From: Sophora flavescens
Taxonomy: Eukaryota; Streptophyta; Magnoliopsida; Fabales; Fabaceae
Assembly: GCA_030762895.1 (NCBI GenBank)
Contig: CM061068.1
Span: 78,207,228-78,271,227 of the forward strand
Direction of reading: 5' to 3'
DNA: 64,000 bases
Below, one piece after another: positions 33,658-45,309 of this stretch. Position 1 is the stretch's first letter; each line of letters opens with the position of its first letter. The notes under the pieces were generated by a model. It saw nothing but the letters and a program-made list of their open reading frames with translations, did not search any database and had not been told where the DNA came from. The position numbers and the translations under genes were made by a program.

Positions 33658-36600
33658 ATGTGGCCTACATTGGTGGCAAATAAGATACTCAACAAGAGAC
33701 TGGGAAGCTACTTTATAGCAGATTATCCTTGCTATGAAGAACCCTTGTTGGGTATTACTGACATTGATCACAGCTCTAAGACCACTCTTCATGATCAAAA
33801 GGACACACAAAAGTACAAGTAACTTATTTTGTTCTACTTTCTATGATTCTATATATAATCTTTTACATCTTATATAGGAAAGGTGCAAATGACTGCAGTA
33901 CTATATGTAATATGTTTGATTAAGTTCAATTGCATTCTGAGTGAGTAAGGGCAGCTGCATCGCCGCTCTCGGATGTAGTGAAAAGTTCAATTGCATTCTG
34001 GGTTTGTTCTGCTTCTGCAGTAGTCTCTTTTCTTTTGCCTAAGTTTTTCTGATATCGTTTTTCTTTATTCATGTTAAGGGTTTTTGTGAGTACATGGAAC
34101 GTAGGTGGTATTGCACCGGATGAAGATTTGAATATAGAGGATTTGTTGGAGACTTGCAACAACTCCTGTGACATCTATGTACTTGGGTATGGTCAAAACC
34201 ACTTCATATGCTCTCTTGAAATGTAATTATGTAAATAGTGAAATATTATCTGACATATTCCTTTCCAAACACATTTTTTCCTATTAGTTGAAATTCATAT
34301 GGGTTCCATTAAATTCAAGTGGGATCCATATGAATTAATGAGACCTATTTTCAAAATAACAGGACCTACATGAATTTCAATCAAGAAGAGAAAGTGTTAG
34401 AAAAAGTGTGATAGAGAATGTGTTGTTGATACTCATCATGTCAATAAAGAAATTGAAGCTTTTTAATTTCATTCTGATATATATTTTTTAAACTTGTTTC
34501 ATAATCCAGGTTTCAAGAAGTAGTGCCTCTAAAAGCAGCAAATGTGTTGGGATCCGAAAATAATGAGATTTTAACGAAATGGAATTCCATAATCAGGGAC
34601 ACTTTGAACAAGAGGACACATCAACATCAGGAGGAGGTGAAGAATATTTGTGGGAATGAGAAAGAAAATCCTCCAGCTCAGTATTATAAAGCCCCACAAG
34701 AATTCCAGTGTATCATTAGCAAGCAGATGGTTGGTATATTCATATCTGTGTGGACAAGGGGACATCTTCGTCCATTCATTCGGCATCCAAGTGTCTCATG
34801 TGTTGGATGTGGCATCATGGGCTGCTTAGGAAACAAGGTGACCAAACAAACCCCACTTGGACACTACTTAATTTTTTCGCATCACTTTCACATCGGTCAT
34901 TTTGTTAAATGATTTTTTTTATAAGTAAAATATATATATTTAAGATAATATAAAGGATACTCATATAATAAGAAATCAAAAAAATGCGGGCAAGCTGTGA
35001 ATATAATACTGCATAACATAGTCAGTATACCTTCAACACTGTCAACATCAATTTTTTTAAGCAATGAGTGATCAATAGTATAAAGCTCTGTGCATTAGAA
35101 TTGGTTACTGCAAATCTGCAATTATCCTATTTGTAATTAATTTCTTGTGTTTCGCAACTCCAATTAATTTGCAGGGTTCTGTATCAGTGAGATTTCAGTT
35201 ACATGAAACAAGCTTCTGCTTTGTGTGCAGCCATCTAGCTTCTGGGGGCCGAGAAGTAGATCACAAGTATAGGAATTCTAATGTTGCTGAAATATTTTCC
35301 CGGACAAGCTTTCCTAAAGGCCCTTTGCTTGATTTGCCAAGAAAGATTCTTGATCATGAGTAAGTAATTATATTCGTTTGAAACCATCAAATTAGTTCTT
35401 AATGATTATTTTCCTCCACCCCAATTGCTTTTTCTTTAGTAATTAAGTTCCTTTCTCAAAATAAAAAATAAAAAATCATGAAATCAAGTTGCAAATATTA
35501 AATATTTTTTTTTCGCTTTCCGGCTCTTAAGATCAAATAATTTTCCAGTAAAAAAAAAAATCAAATAATTTTCTTAAATATTATTAAAAACATCATTGAT
35601 AGGTCTCCAGTTTAATTAGAATTTGTCTCAACAGAAAACTACCGCCATATACTTAAACAAGGATAGTTTTCAGCTGAAACTTAAATTGTATTTATTTATT
35701 TATTAATATATCTGATGCTTCTTTTTTTTTTGATAAAATATCTGATGCTTCTTATAATCTTATTCACTTTTAAATAAGAAAGATATCTAGCCTTGAATTT
35801 GTCCTCACAGAAATTCTGCCGCCAAACATTAAACTATAGTAGATAATTGTTACTTTTGTAACAAAACTTTACTCTTAATTAATATATATTTGAGAAGTCG
35901 TAAGGAAATTGTTCTGCTATATATATAGTGGGTCGGTGAGTAAAAAAAGGTTTCCAAAGAATCCAAACAGGTCTGAAACCTTTAAAGAGAGATATTCATA
36001 TACTTGCACCCAAAATGTGTGGTACAAGTGGCTAGTAACTTAGGTCATTTAATCATATATCCAAAGTTCGAATATTAATAATAAGAATAGATCGAATTAT
36101 ATCTGTATGTAGAGGAGTTGTCTATATCCTCGAGGATTAGTTAAACGGCTATTCGCCGGGAAAAAAAAAAAAGAGAGAGATATACTTGCACTGCTAAGTG
36201 GTAACCGTTGCATTATTCAAGTGGCGTGAAGAGTTGACCTCTTATTAATCACTGAATCATCAAATAAATTAAATTTAATCTCTCCCATTTGCACTTACTC
36301 CTATTTATTTGTATCTGGGATTGTTATAATCACATCCTTTCTTGTGCAGTCATGTAATAATACTTGGAGATCTAAATTATAGAATTTCTCTACCAGAAGA
36401 AACGATACGCTTGCTTGTTGAAAAAGGAGACTGGGATTCCTTGTTAGAAAATGATCAGGTATATATATTATTTTGCTTAAATAAGTCTTTGATACGTCTC
36501 TAGTGTAGCTCAAGTGATAGAGCTCAGGGACATTTGGTGTCACTGAGGTTGCAGGTTTGATCTCCCGGTACCTCCAATTTCCCCCATTCCCTATAAGATC

Positions 36601-38108
36601 TAAGTATACCTCCTATAAACCAAAATAATAAATAAATAAATAAGTCTTTGATACATAAATATTACGAATTTTGTATTTACTATCTATTAGAATTTTATTC
36701 CATTTGCATCCTTCAATTTAAAAAAAAAAAATTGTGTGAGCACACTAATTTTGATATTTATAGGGACTAAAATCCAAAAATAATTACAATTACGACCATG
36801 AAAAATTAATTTAAACCATATATTATTTAAAATTCAAAAAATATCTTCATTTTTTTTAAAGATTTAATTATTTAGTTGGTCCCTGAACTATGTGAAAAAT
36901 TTCAAGTAAGTCCTCGAACATAAAAAGTTTTCAATTGGATCTTTGAACTTATATAAAATTTTCACTTAGCTCCCTAAAGTAGAAAGTCTATTAGTGATAC
37001 GTTAAATTGGATGAAATAATGATTCTATCGAAGCTGAACACCTATATCAGTCATCTATGGGTGATTTGGGTAGAGGATATTGTCAAAGCAATATGCGTCA
37101 AGATGCAACAAAATGAAGTGAGATGCAGCAAGTTGTAGGTGTGGGAGCTATTTTGAACGAAGTTACTTTAAGGGTATGCAACTGTGGGACAAAGAAATTG
37201 AGAGAGGAATGAGTTGTTTGTTCAGATGGATGAGAAGCAATCACATGTCATGTTTTGATCTTCTGATTCAACAGTTTAGTCTCCGGCAATCCTAAATAAA
37301 AGTTTAATACAAATATGGGGATGGGGGAAAATTATATGTTACATTTTACATCACCAGACATAGTGATATTTTTACGGAACCCTACCATATCCCAATGATT
37401 TAATTGAAAATTTTATATAAATCCAAGGATCTAATTGAAAATTCTATAAAAGTTCATGAATCAATAAATTTTTTTTTTTGTTCCGGTATTTGCTTAAAAA
37501 TTTCCAAATATTTCAGGGACTAATTGAATAATTAAACCTAAAAAATCATTAAATTTGTTTGCATTACTCTCTAACTTAATTGGTTATGCAATGGAAATGA
37601 AGCTAATGATGGAGCTAATGACTGGAAACATGTTAAGGGGATGGAATGAAGGAGCAATCAAATTCGCTCCTACCTACAAGTATTTTCCAAAATCAGACAT
37701 ATACTATGGGTGCTGTTATCATGGGAAAAAATCAGAAAAGAAGCGAGCACCAGCATGGTAAGAGACAATATATACAATCCATATATATAATTATGGCCAC
37801 ATAACCAAGTTCAAAACATCCACAGTTGTATAATATTCCTAAATCTTGTTTCTTCTTAACTTAGGTGTGATCGAATCGTATGGTACGGCAAGGGTTTAAA
37901 GCAGCTTCAGTACACTAGAAGTGAATCAAAACTATCAGACCACAGGCCTGTTAAGGCAATGTTTACAGCAGAAGTTGGGGTTTTACCAGAGCCGAAAAAC
38001 ATGCAGAGCTTGTTTCTATCAGAAAGATTTGAGCAAATTAAAACTGCTTTTGAAGTTTCCACCACTGATGATTTTGTATGTAAAAAACAATCAAGTTTTC
38101 GGTTGTAA
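33658..38108 (+). CDS. IP5P: Type I inositol polyphosphate 5-phosphatase, 7 exons
   Basis: The enzyme removes the 5-phosphate of inositol polyphosphates and phosphoinositides and so tunes signalling in the cytoplasm and at membranes. Exons are 33658-33818, 34079-34186, 34510-34837, 35175-35359, 36350-36458, 37603-37757 and 37865-38108. All introns are GT-AG, and the joined frame has 429 codons with no stop. It begins MWPTLVANKIL, as in plant CVP2/CVL1-type relatives. The catalytic landmarks are present: STWNVGG (58-64), GFQEVVP (90-96), SHLASGG, GDLNYR (267-272), PAWCDR (347-352) and SDHRPV (373-378). Length fits the short plant subclass without WD repeats. Introns 4 and 5 hold SINEs and a MITE-like element. 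The exact orthologue is not assigned. It appears functional. Confidence 0.95.
36010..36179 (+). mobile_element. SINE in intron 4 of the phosphatase gene
   Basis: Flanked by ATATACTTGCAC at 35998-36009 and 36180-36191 (12 bp, perfect). The head has an A box-like TGGTACAAGTGG and a B box-like AAAGTTCGAATA, and the element ends in an A run followed by AGAGAG. It is on the same strand as the gene. Confidence 0.85.
36496..36637 (+). mobile_element. SINE in intron 5 of the phosphatase gene
   Basis: Flanked by AAATAAGTCTTTGATAC at 36479-36495 and 36638-36654 (17 bp, perfect). The A box-like TAGCTCAAGTGATAG and B box-like GGTTTGATCTCC are at tRNA-like spacing, and the tail is AATAATAAAT-rich. It starts 37 bp after the exon 5 donor. 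Confidence 0.85.
36865..37537. mobile_element. MITE-like element in intron 5
   Basis: The left end ATTTAATTATTTAGTTGGTC and the right end, read on the minus strand, GTTTAATTATTCAATTAGTC form imperfect inverted repeats with CCCTGAA next to each. GGTCC/TCCTTGAAC modules recur inside both arms. No TSD could be read with confidence, so boundaries are approximate. It ends 65 bp before exon 6. Confidence 0.6.
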
Positions 38109-38880
38109 ATCATTGTGATTATTTACATAATGTTTAATTAATTTTGCATTGGAAAGCAAGAAATTAAGAGAACTAAAAATTCAGAGGAAGGAAAGGGAAA
38201 CTTCTAATTCTAACAGTTGACATATTATATGGTTTTGCTGATGAGTATACAGTGAAGTTTTGGTTGTTGTTAAATTGGGTTGCTTGTGTTAAAGTGGGCA
38301 GTTTGGTCAACTGCAAACCCATGCGCATGGAAAATGGCTTATAATAAGCAGTGACAAGAGATCCGCAACAAAAAATTATGGCAGTAATTAACTTGTTGGA
38401 TGTCAACGGGAGGGGGCGGGAGTACTCCTCCGATCCCCATCCCTGTCTCCAAATTATCCCTCGTCCCCCAAGGCGGATTCAGGACCCTGAGTAAGTGGGA
38501 CAATTTATTTTACAAAAAAAAAAAAGTAATAATAATTATTATCATACATATGAATGTAAAACATAAATGTTAAAATCATAAAATTTTAATATATCTAATT
38601 AAATAAATTACTTACCTCATAATTGTCCTGAAAATGTTATTGAACACATCTATCTCAATATGTCAGCAGGCAAAGATTCATTCATGTATCCCTCATTCTT
38701 CAAATATAGGCGTTGCTGTGTAAGAAAGAAAGAAGGCAGTGACATGGGTACAAATATATCAACTATATGGGGGTAAAATAATAAAAATATAGGAATTCAT
38801 AGTTTTTCTATGAATTTGAGTGGATGCATCTGCACACCCTGGAGTGAACCTGCGTCTGCCATTGCCAGTCTCCATCCCCG
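38109..38880. other. 3' flank of the phosphatase gene
   Basis: The first 300 bp are likely 3' UTR and downstream sequence. From 38400 there are two TE-like scraps, GGCGGATTCAGGACCCTG and CACACCCTGGAGTGAACC, at 38470 and 38833, possibly ends of an old hAT-like element. This is not certain. Confidence 0.35.
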
Positions 38881-38894
38881 CACTAGTGCAGAAA

Positions 38895-39215
38895 AGGGAT
38901 TTCACATCGGTTATTTTTGGCTTTTCACATTGGTTTTCAAACTGATGTTGAAACGGCCGATGTGGTTTACTGTCACTTTTCACATCGGTTTTGAAACCGA
39001 TGTCAAAAATTCAGTTTCAGCATTGACAATGTAACCTGTTCAGCACTTTTCACATCGGTTTCTGTAAAAACTGACGTGATAACCTAACTTTTCACATCGG
39101 CTATATTCAAAACCGATGTGGAAATATAGTGTTTCACATTGGTTTTGAAAATAACCGATGTGGAAAGTTAGGTTATCACATCGGTTTTTACGAAAACCGA
39201 TGTGAAAAGTACTTT
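38895..39215. repeat. Subterminal repeats of CACTA E
   Basis: About eight direct and inverted copies of TTTTCACATCGGTTTT and AAAACCGATGTGAAA. The inverted copies around 39080-39215 can form hairpins. Confidence 0.8.
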
Positions 39216-39669
39216 TTTTTAAACCCCCCTACAATAGTGACATCCTTTCCCCTGTTTCAGTAATCCATATAAATACAGAATCTAAATATTCTCAACACAA
39301 TCACTTTTGTACAACCAAAACTCACTAAATTAAAAGATTACGAACAATACATATATTCAATTACATTAAGACAACAAAGATAATTAGAAACCAAAAAGGT
39401 ACTTGATATATTATAGATTTCATATCAAAGTATATATCAGTCAAAAATACACTATAGCTAGTATATGATACGTTTAAAAACTAACTACATATACAAACTA
39501 TGGTTGGTACACTTCAAGAAAGAAAGTTGCCCAACGCATCCTTATGTTATTGATGTCGCATCAGAGAGTGGAGTCGGATTGTTGAATATCTGCAAGTTTA
39601 ATTGGACATAAGATTATATCTTTTAAGTAATAAACTAAAATAAAACATATAACGAATCTATAACTATTA

Positions 39670-39940
39670 CAACTAATTGTGTTACCGATTAGCATTTACC
39701 TCCTGCCATCTTTCAGTGATACCGGAGGAGATAATTTTGACCATCCATTTCATCACCTAATATCCACATTCTCATGATCCACGTTGTCTACGGGACTACG
39801 TACAAATGAAACCGAATTAGAATATGATGAATTAAATAGAAATCAATAATTATACCCACTACACTTGAAGTGTTTGAACTAATAAATATCTTACGTTAGG
39901 AATAATCCATCTAATAGCCCGACGCCTTTCACCACGCAGC
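39670..39940 (-). pseudogene. Ulp1-like cysteine protease, C-terminal exons
   Basis: On the minus strand one exon piece ends RRRAIRWIIPN before a GTAAG donor at 39894. The next exon has ECGY, a TAG stop (39757-39759), then VMKWMVKIISSGITERWQEV. This matches the end of the C48 (Ulp1/SENP) peptidase domain, in which the Cys of ECGYY is the nucleophile. The second Tyr codon is a stop here, so the enzyme is broken right after its catalytic Cys. The exon joins in frame to 48947-48955 when CACTA C is removed. Confidence 0.65.
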
Positions 39941-39954
39941 CACTACTAGAAATC

Positions 39955-40430
39955 CATCTTTTTCGGACGGATTTTCGGACGGAAATTGGACAAATATCGG
40001 ACGGATTTCGGACGGATAATTCATTTCGGACGGATTTCGGACGGAATGGCATCCGTCCGAAAAAGCCCCGTGGGAAATTAGAAAATCCGTCCCAAATTCC
40101 GTCCGAAAATATTTCCGGACGGATTTCGGACAACGTGGAAATCCGGACTGTGGTTATTTTTCGGACGGATTTATTTTTATTTTCGGACGGATTTATTTTT
40201 GTTTTCGGACGGATGCTGTGATTTTGTTGGTTATTTTTCGGACGGATTTATTTTTGTTTTCGGACGGATTTGGGACGGATGCTGTGATTTTGTTGGTTAT
40301 TTTTCGGACGGATTTATTTTTGTTTTCGGACGGAATGCTGTGATTTTGTTGGTTATTTTTCGGACGAATTTCAGACGGATTTATTTTTGTTTTCGGACGG
40401 ATTTATTTTTTGGTTATTTTTGATTCCCAC
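39955..40430. repeat. Subterminal repeats of CACTA C, left end
   Basis: Units of TTCGGACGGATTTATTTTTG and GATGCTGTGATTTTGTTGG repeat several times. They correspond to the right end of CACTA B. Confidence 0.85.
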
Positions 40431-40454
40431 GGAAGAATCAAAAGTCAGAATCTG

Positions 40455-40613
40455 TCACGGCAATGACATGTTAACTGAGTCAGACCCCTTGTAAGCAGAA
40501 TCTGTCACGGCCAGGCCGTGATACCCATCACGGCCGTGACAGACCATTTAGTGAAACAACATTCAAGGCAGAAGATGTCACAGCCAGGCCGTGATGCTCA
40601 TCACGACCGTGAC
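40455..40613 (+). repeat. Palindrome array fragment inside CACTA C
   Basis: Palindromes TCACGGCCAGGCCGTGA and TCACGGCCGTGA share the linker CAGACCATTTAGTGAA with the copies at 436-775 and 3805-3975. The fragment is shorter than the copy at 436 and has decayed sites (CACAGCC, CACGACC). Confidence 0.8.
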
Positions 40614-40619
40614 AGATCA

Positions 40620-41900
40620 CTTCACTTACATTACAGTTTCACTATCTATGCGAATTATATGGCACCGATCACTAACATTTGCAGTTTCACATTCAATCAC
40701 AAAATCATGAATTTGACTATTGTTACAAAATACAGTCTTGGTACCATACAACTTCTAAAAATCAAATACCAATTGCTGCATGCAATCCAAAAGTCATGAC
40801 TTAAAAACTATCAGAAGATCAAACCACTGTGAACTGTGAAAGTCATGTAATGAACCAAAAAGTTGAGGAATCGAGAATCCAGCCTCTCCAAATTTGTCGA
40901 CATTTTTCCTTTAGAAGTAGAATGACCCGCATCAATGGAGATGCCCCCACGATACACCCGAAAGATTTATATCCAACAATTCAAGAAAAGAATGAACCTT
41001 TCCATCAACCAAGCAAGTCAATTAATTAACAAACAGAAATAAGTGCACACATGTGTTCAATCTGTACTCTAGAACCCCAAAAGAACCGAGCCGAGAAAGA
41101 AGCCCATGTGATCTATACTGCTTAGTATAGCCGCCTCGAGCAAATATACATGTTACAGATCAAGAAGATCGATGGTACTTCCAATAGTTGGAAAGTGCAA
41201 TCTAATTGTTTATCAATTAAAAAGTGCTAAATGCTTAGGACATATTTTATCTCACAAGATTGTTAATGACCAAAAAGCATAATTAGAAGGCTATTTATTA
41301 ATTATTGGCATTTAAATTGATGCGACTAGCAGAAAGTACAAATAATAAAAATTATCAAGAGATTTTTCCAGCAAACCCTCAAATTGTTTGGATCTTTATT
41401 GCTAGCAAACCCTCAAATTGTTTGAATCTTTATCTAACTCATGTCCGTTCATAATTCCTAGGCCTAAGCATACACTACACTTTAGTTCAAAGGATAGTCA
41501 AATGTTGAGGCTAAACAAAAAATCTGCAATGCACAAGAGTATTAGGATAGCCAAAAGAACCAACATTATTTCCACTACACACACACAAAACAAACGACAC
41601 ACAAACAATCAATATTGGAATCTTTAAATTTGATAAAGATTAAAGAACAGAAAATTCGGTGAATAAGAGAGAAAAGGTTGAAACAGGTAAGTTGCACTGA
41701 ATATAACAAACATTATCCAATGATAATGAATCTTCAAATAGTACAAAACATATCGTGAGTAAAAACATGGCCTTGAATGTACACTACACATTGCAACTCA
41801 TACAAGGCAAGCAACTAAAACTAAATCATGTCCCCCAATAACATAAAGTACACCCAAAGATCTCCCAAACAGATATTTATAAAATTTACATTCTTATAAT
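40620..41900. other. Interior of CACTA C, nothing coding
   Basis: AT-rich. A stretch AGCAAACCCTCAAATTGTTT is tandemly repeated at about 41371 and 41403. No gene is recognised. Confidence 0.4.
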
Positions 41901-41956
41901 CTAATTCATCAAAGAAAAACTATTTCCACAAAAGGAGGATGAAATTCTCGGAATAC

Positions 41957-42300
41957 CTGTATAGTAGCAAAGAGTCACAAGATCCAAAAGTGTGTTAGTA
42001 GTGTAACTATTGGATTGCAATCTGATTCGCCCTGGCTCCACATCCACCGAGCTCCTTGACCGGAATGCAAAGGTAGATGAATCAAATTTCTGCATAATTA
42101 AATTAGAAACATATTATATTGAGACTAGTTACAAAAATTAATTTTGAAGAAATAGTCAAAATGTCAATAAGGAAGCTAACAAACTTACTTCACATCTTGT
42201 TATGTTCTCAAGAGGATATATTCTCAATGTTCGACTGGTATTTGGATCTAACATACGAATTCCATCCAAACCAATCGAAAGGATAAACATTGAGAAAATC
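41957..42300 (-). pseudogene. Captured host-gene exons (FREE1/FYVE-type protein)
   Basis: On the minus strand, exon 42189-42300 reads ...GLDGIRMLDPNTSRTLRIYP LENITRCE before a GTAAGT donor, and exon 42089-41957 follows an ATGCAG acceptor with KFDSSTFAFRSRSSVDVEP and RIRLQSNSYTTNT. The splice joins them in frame. I recognise this as a conserved C-terminal segment of a plant FYVE-domain protein of the FREE1 type (recollection, moderate certainty). Upstream and downstream exons are missing, so this is a fragment carried by the CACTA element, with its intron, and not a retrocopy. Confidence 0.5.
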
Positions 42301-42734
42301 ACTAATTGTAATGAACAGCGACCCACAGAAAGGATAAACAATTGAAAGGTTTGTGAATGAAAAATAAATAAAAGAGAACTGCTATAGAGCCGGGAGGCTC
42401 CTAGACCGGTTGATTTATCTCCCAGGAGGTGAGCAAATCGGCTGTAGAAAAAGATCAACACTACAGAAAACGAAGACAACCCCTACTGCACATAATAAGA
42501 GAAACATATACTGCACAACAATCTCCAAGACTTGCCGCTCTGTTAAGAAGGGAAACACTAATTCACAGTCCCAATTTCATAAAACAAGATTTAATTTTAA
42601 GCTAAAAATCACTTTTCTGTGTTCATATGTTTTCAGTAAAATAGTTTTCCAAAACATAAGCTATGACGTATGTCATGCCTCAACCAGTCTCAATAGTTTA
42701 ATCATATAGATAAATCACACACACACATGCATAT

Positions 42735-44968
42735 TGTAACACCCCCTTGGGCATTACTTACTTAACACATGCGAAATTTAAATTAAAAGATAATTTGTCT
42801 GGTGCTTTTGGAAAATAATTTATATAAGTACATAAGTGTCTCGAAATTGGGTATAAAAAAAAAACTTTGTCACGACTCCACACCTAAGCCTTGATCGGCA
42901 CACGGACTTACTATCACAAACCTGACAAGCCTATTTATTTTTTAGAATATAATTTATTAAAATCTATTATTTTTACGAAAATTTTGACAGAGTCTCCTCT
43001 GTAATTCGGACATCCCAGGTAAAAGAACACCAAGGAGGTAAGGGCAGAAGCTGTCAACTAAAAAATTGAATGACATCTATAATAGTCGCATGGGTCATTG
43101 GAGAAACAATCATTTAATTTTTTTAAGAATTAATCTATAGAGAAAATACAAATCTATTTTAGACATTTTTTCCATAAGAATTTCAATATAAAGTACATTT
43201 ATCTACTTATACTAAAATTACTAGTTGGTAACTCGATGCACACCACTGGTCAAATTCTACACTTTTTTAACCTTATGTAAACTACTTTGATGCTACATTT
43301 TCTGTGAAGATGGGAAAAAATAAGGTCAAGGTAGATAAGTTTTCTATTCTACAAACTATTTCTAATGAGATCTTCTCAAGTGAAACATGATCCTCAAAAG
43401 TAATATATCAAGTTTTTGAAACTACTGATAGTCACTTGTAGGACTACTTACAAGATTTTCAGTTTTTCCGTTGTCCCAATATATTCTCGACCTGGGGATC
43501 TTTCCTATAATCAAGCATTTTCTCAGTATCCTGCATATGGTGTCCAAGTAAAATATAGGTTAATTAAAAAAATACTTTAAGTGAAAGAGAAAGTGGTCAA
43601 GTCATTGAACTCACAGTGTCTTCAAGGATCTCATATTACTAGGTAAAGTGAAAGTATATCCTCTGCTACCTTTTTAGGTCAGTTGTGCTCCTAAGTATCA
43701 AAGAATAAACAAAATAATCTCATTGACATTTAAGAGTCCTAATTGCACTAAATCATCATTAATTTCACAAAAACATACCCAAATTCAAATCAAATCAAAT
43801 TGGGGTTTAGGGCTCCTAAATACAATTTGGGGAAAACTCATTTTAATTAAAGAATAATGAAATTGGTTTAGGGAAACACAAATTCACAGTCCCAATTTCA
43901 AAAAACAACCTTAAATTTCAAGATTAAAATCTAAAATCAAAGGGTTAGGGTTAGGGTAACAAAATCAGATTTTGGGGGTTTTGAATCTGAGACACAAGAG
44001 AGGGTTTTGACTCACCCAAGGAAGAAGATAACTTGAAGGTGGTGCTGTGGTGCTCCTCGCGGCGGCGGACGCGATTCCGGCGAGGTGGCAGTGGCGGTTG
44101 CAGTGTTCCTGTAACACCCAAGTACTCAAAACTTGAAGATAAGGCTAAGAGATGAAGGAAAGAACTTAAACTAACAAAGAGAGGTGAGAAACCACCATGG
44201 AGGCGGCGGCGTGGTGCTTACCGCGGTGGCTAGCGTGACGTGAACAGGAGGGACGAGACGGAGCAGAACGCGCGTCTTCTCCGCTACCAGGGGCAACCAG
44301 ACGGTGACCTCCCCGGCGGCGCACGGCTGGACGACGACGGGCGGCTCCTAGGGCGGCGCGACTGGTTGGTTGAGAAGGAGGAGGAAGAAGAAGATGGAGT
44401 TAGGAGGAAGAAGAGAAAAGGAAAGAAGAAAAGAGAAAGAAGCAGAGAAAGAAAAGAGAAAAAGAGAGAGATAGCGTCGAGAAAGAGAGAGAGAAAAGAG
44501 AGAAATTTGAGTTTTTAAACCAGTTACTTAGTGATAGGTACAAAATGAGTGATAAATATTAGGCCTAAAATAAACAGGTTTTTACTTTTTGAAATCTAAA
44601 AATAAAGATTGATAAAGATATGATTTCGAAATTCAAATTAGAGTAAAGATTAATAGTTGAACGGATCAACTAAGAAAATACTCAGTCCAAAATTTAATCT
44701 CCGATTGATGTCAAACCAGTTTATTTTCAACTCTAAAATTAAATAGAATAGGAATATGAAAATGCTTTTCTCTTAATCATAATATTTAAAATATTTTTCT
44801 GTACTGATATAATAGTGACAATAACGTAATTATTGTCTAGTAAACGTGCATTTACTGAAATAATTTGAAGAGAGTAATTTAATTACTCAAACTAAACCAT
44901 ATAACATAATAAACATAAACATCCAAATAAAAATAATTAATCCTAGGTGTAAAAACTAGGGTGTTACA
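42735..44968 (-). mobile_element. LTR within CACTA C (solo or terminal)
   Basis: It starts TGTAACACCCCCTTGGGCAT and ends AACTAGGGTGTTACA. The start resembles that of the outer LTR at 13209. A clean TSD is not seen (CATAT before, TATGA after). Directly after it, 44969-45290 repeats the sequence of 44622-44936, so part of the LTR is duplicated in tandem. GC-rich and CT-rich leader-like sequence lies at 44040-44510. Confidence 0.65.
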
Positions 44969-45309
44969 TATGATTTCAAAATTCAAATTAGAGTAAAGAT
45001 TAATAGTTGAACTGACCAACTAAGAAAATACTCGGTCCAAAATTTAATATCCGATTAATGTCAAATCAGTTTATTTTCAACTCTAAAATTAAATAGGATG
45101 AAAATATGAAAATGCTTTTCTCTTAATCATATTATTTAAAATATTTTTCTGTACTAGTAATAATAGTGACAATAACAAATTATTGTCTAGTAAGCGTGCA
45201 TTTACTGAAATAAGTCAGTGCTAATGCACCCAATAAAATAATTTGAAGAGAGTAATTTAATTACTCAAACTAAACCACATAACAAAATAAACATAAAGAT
45301 TAATAGTTG

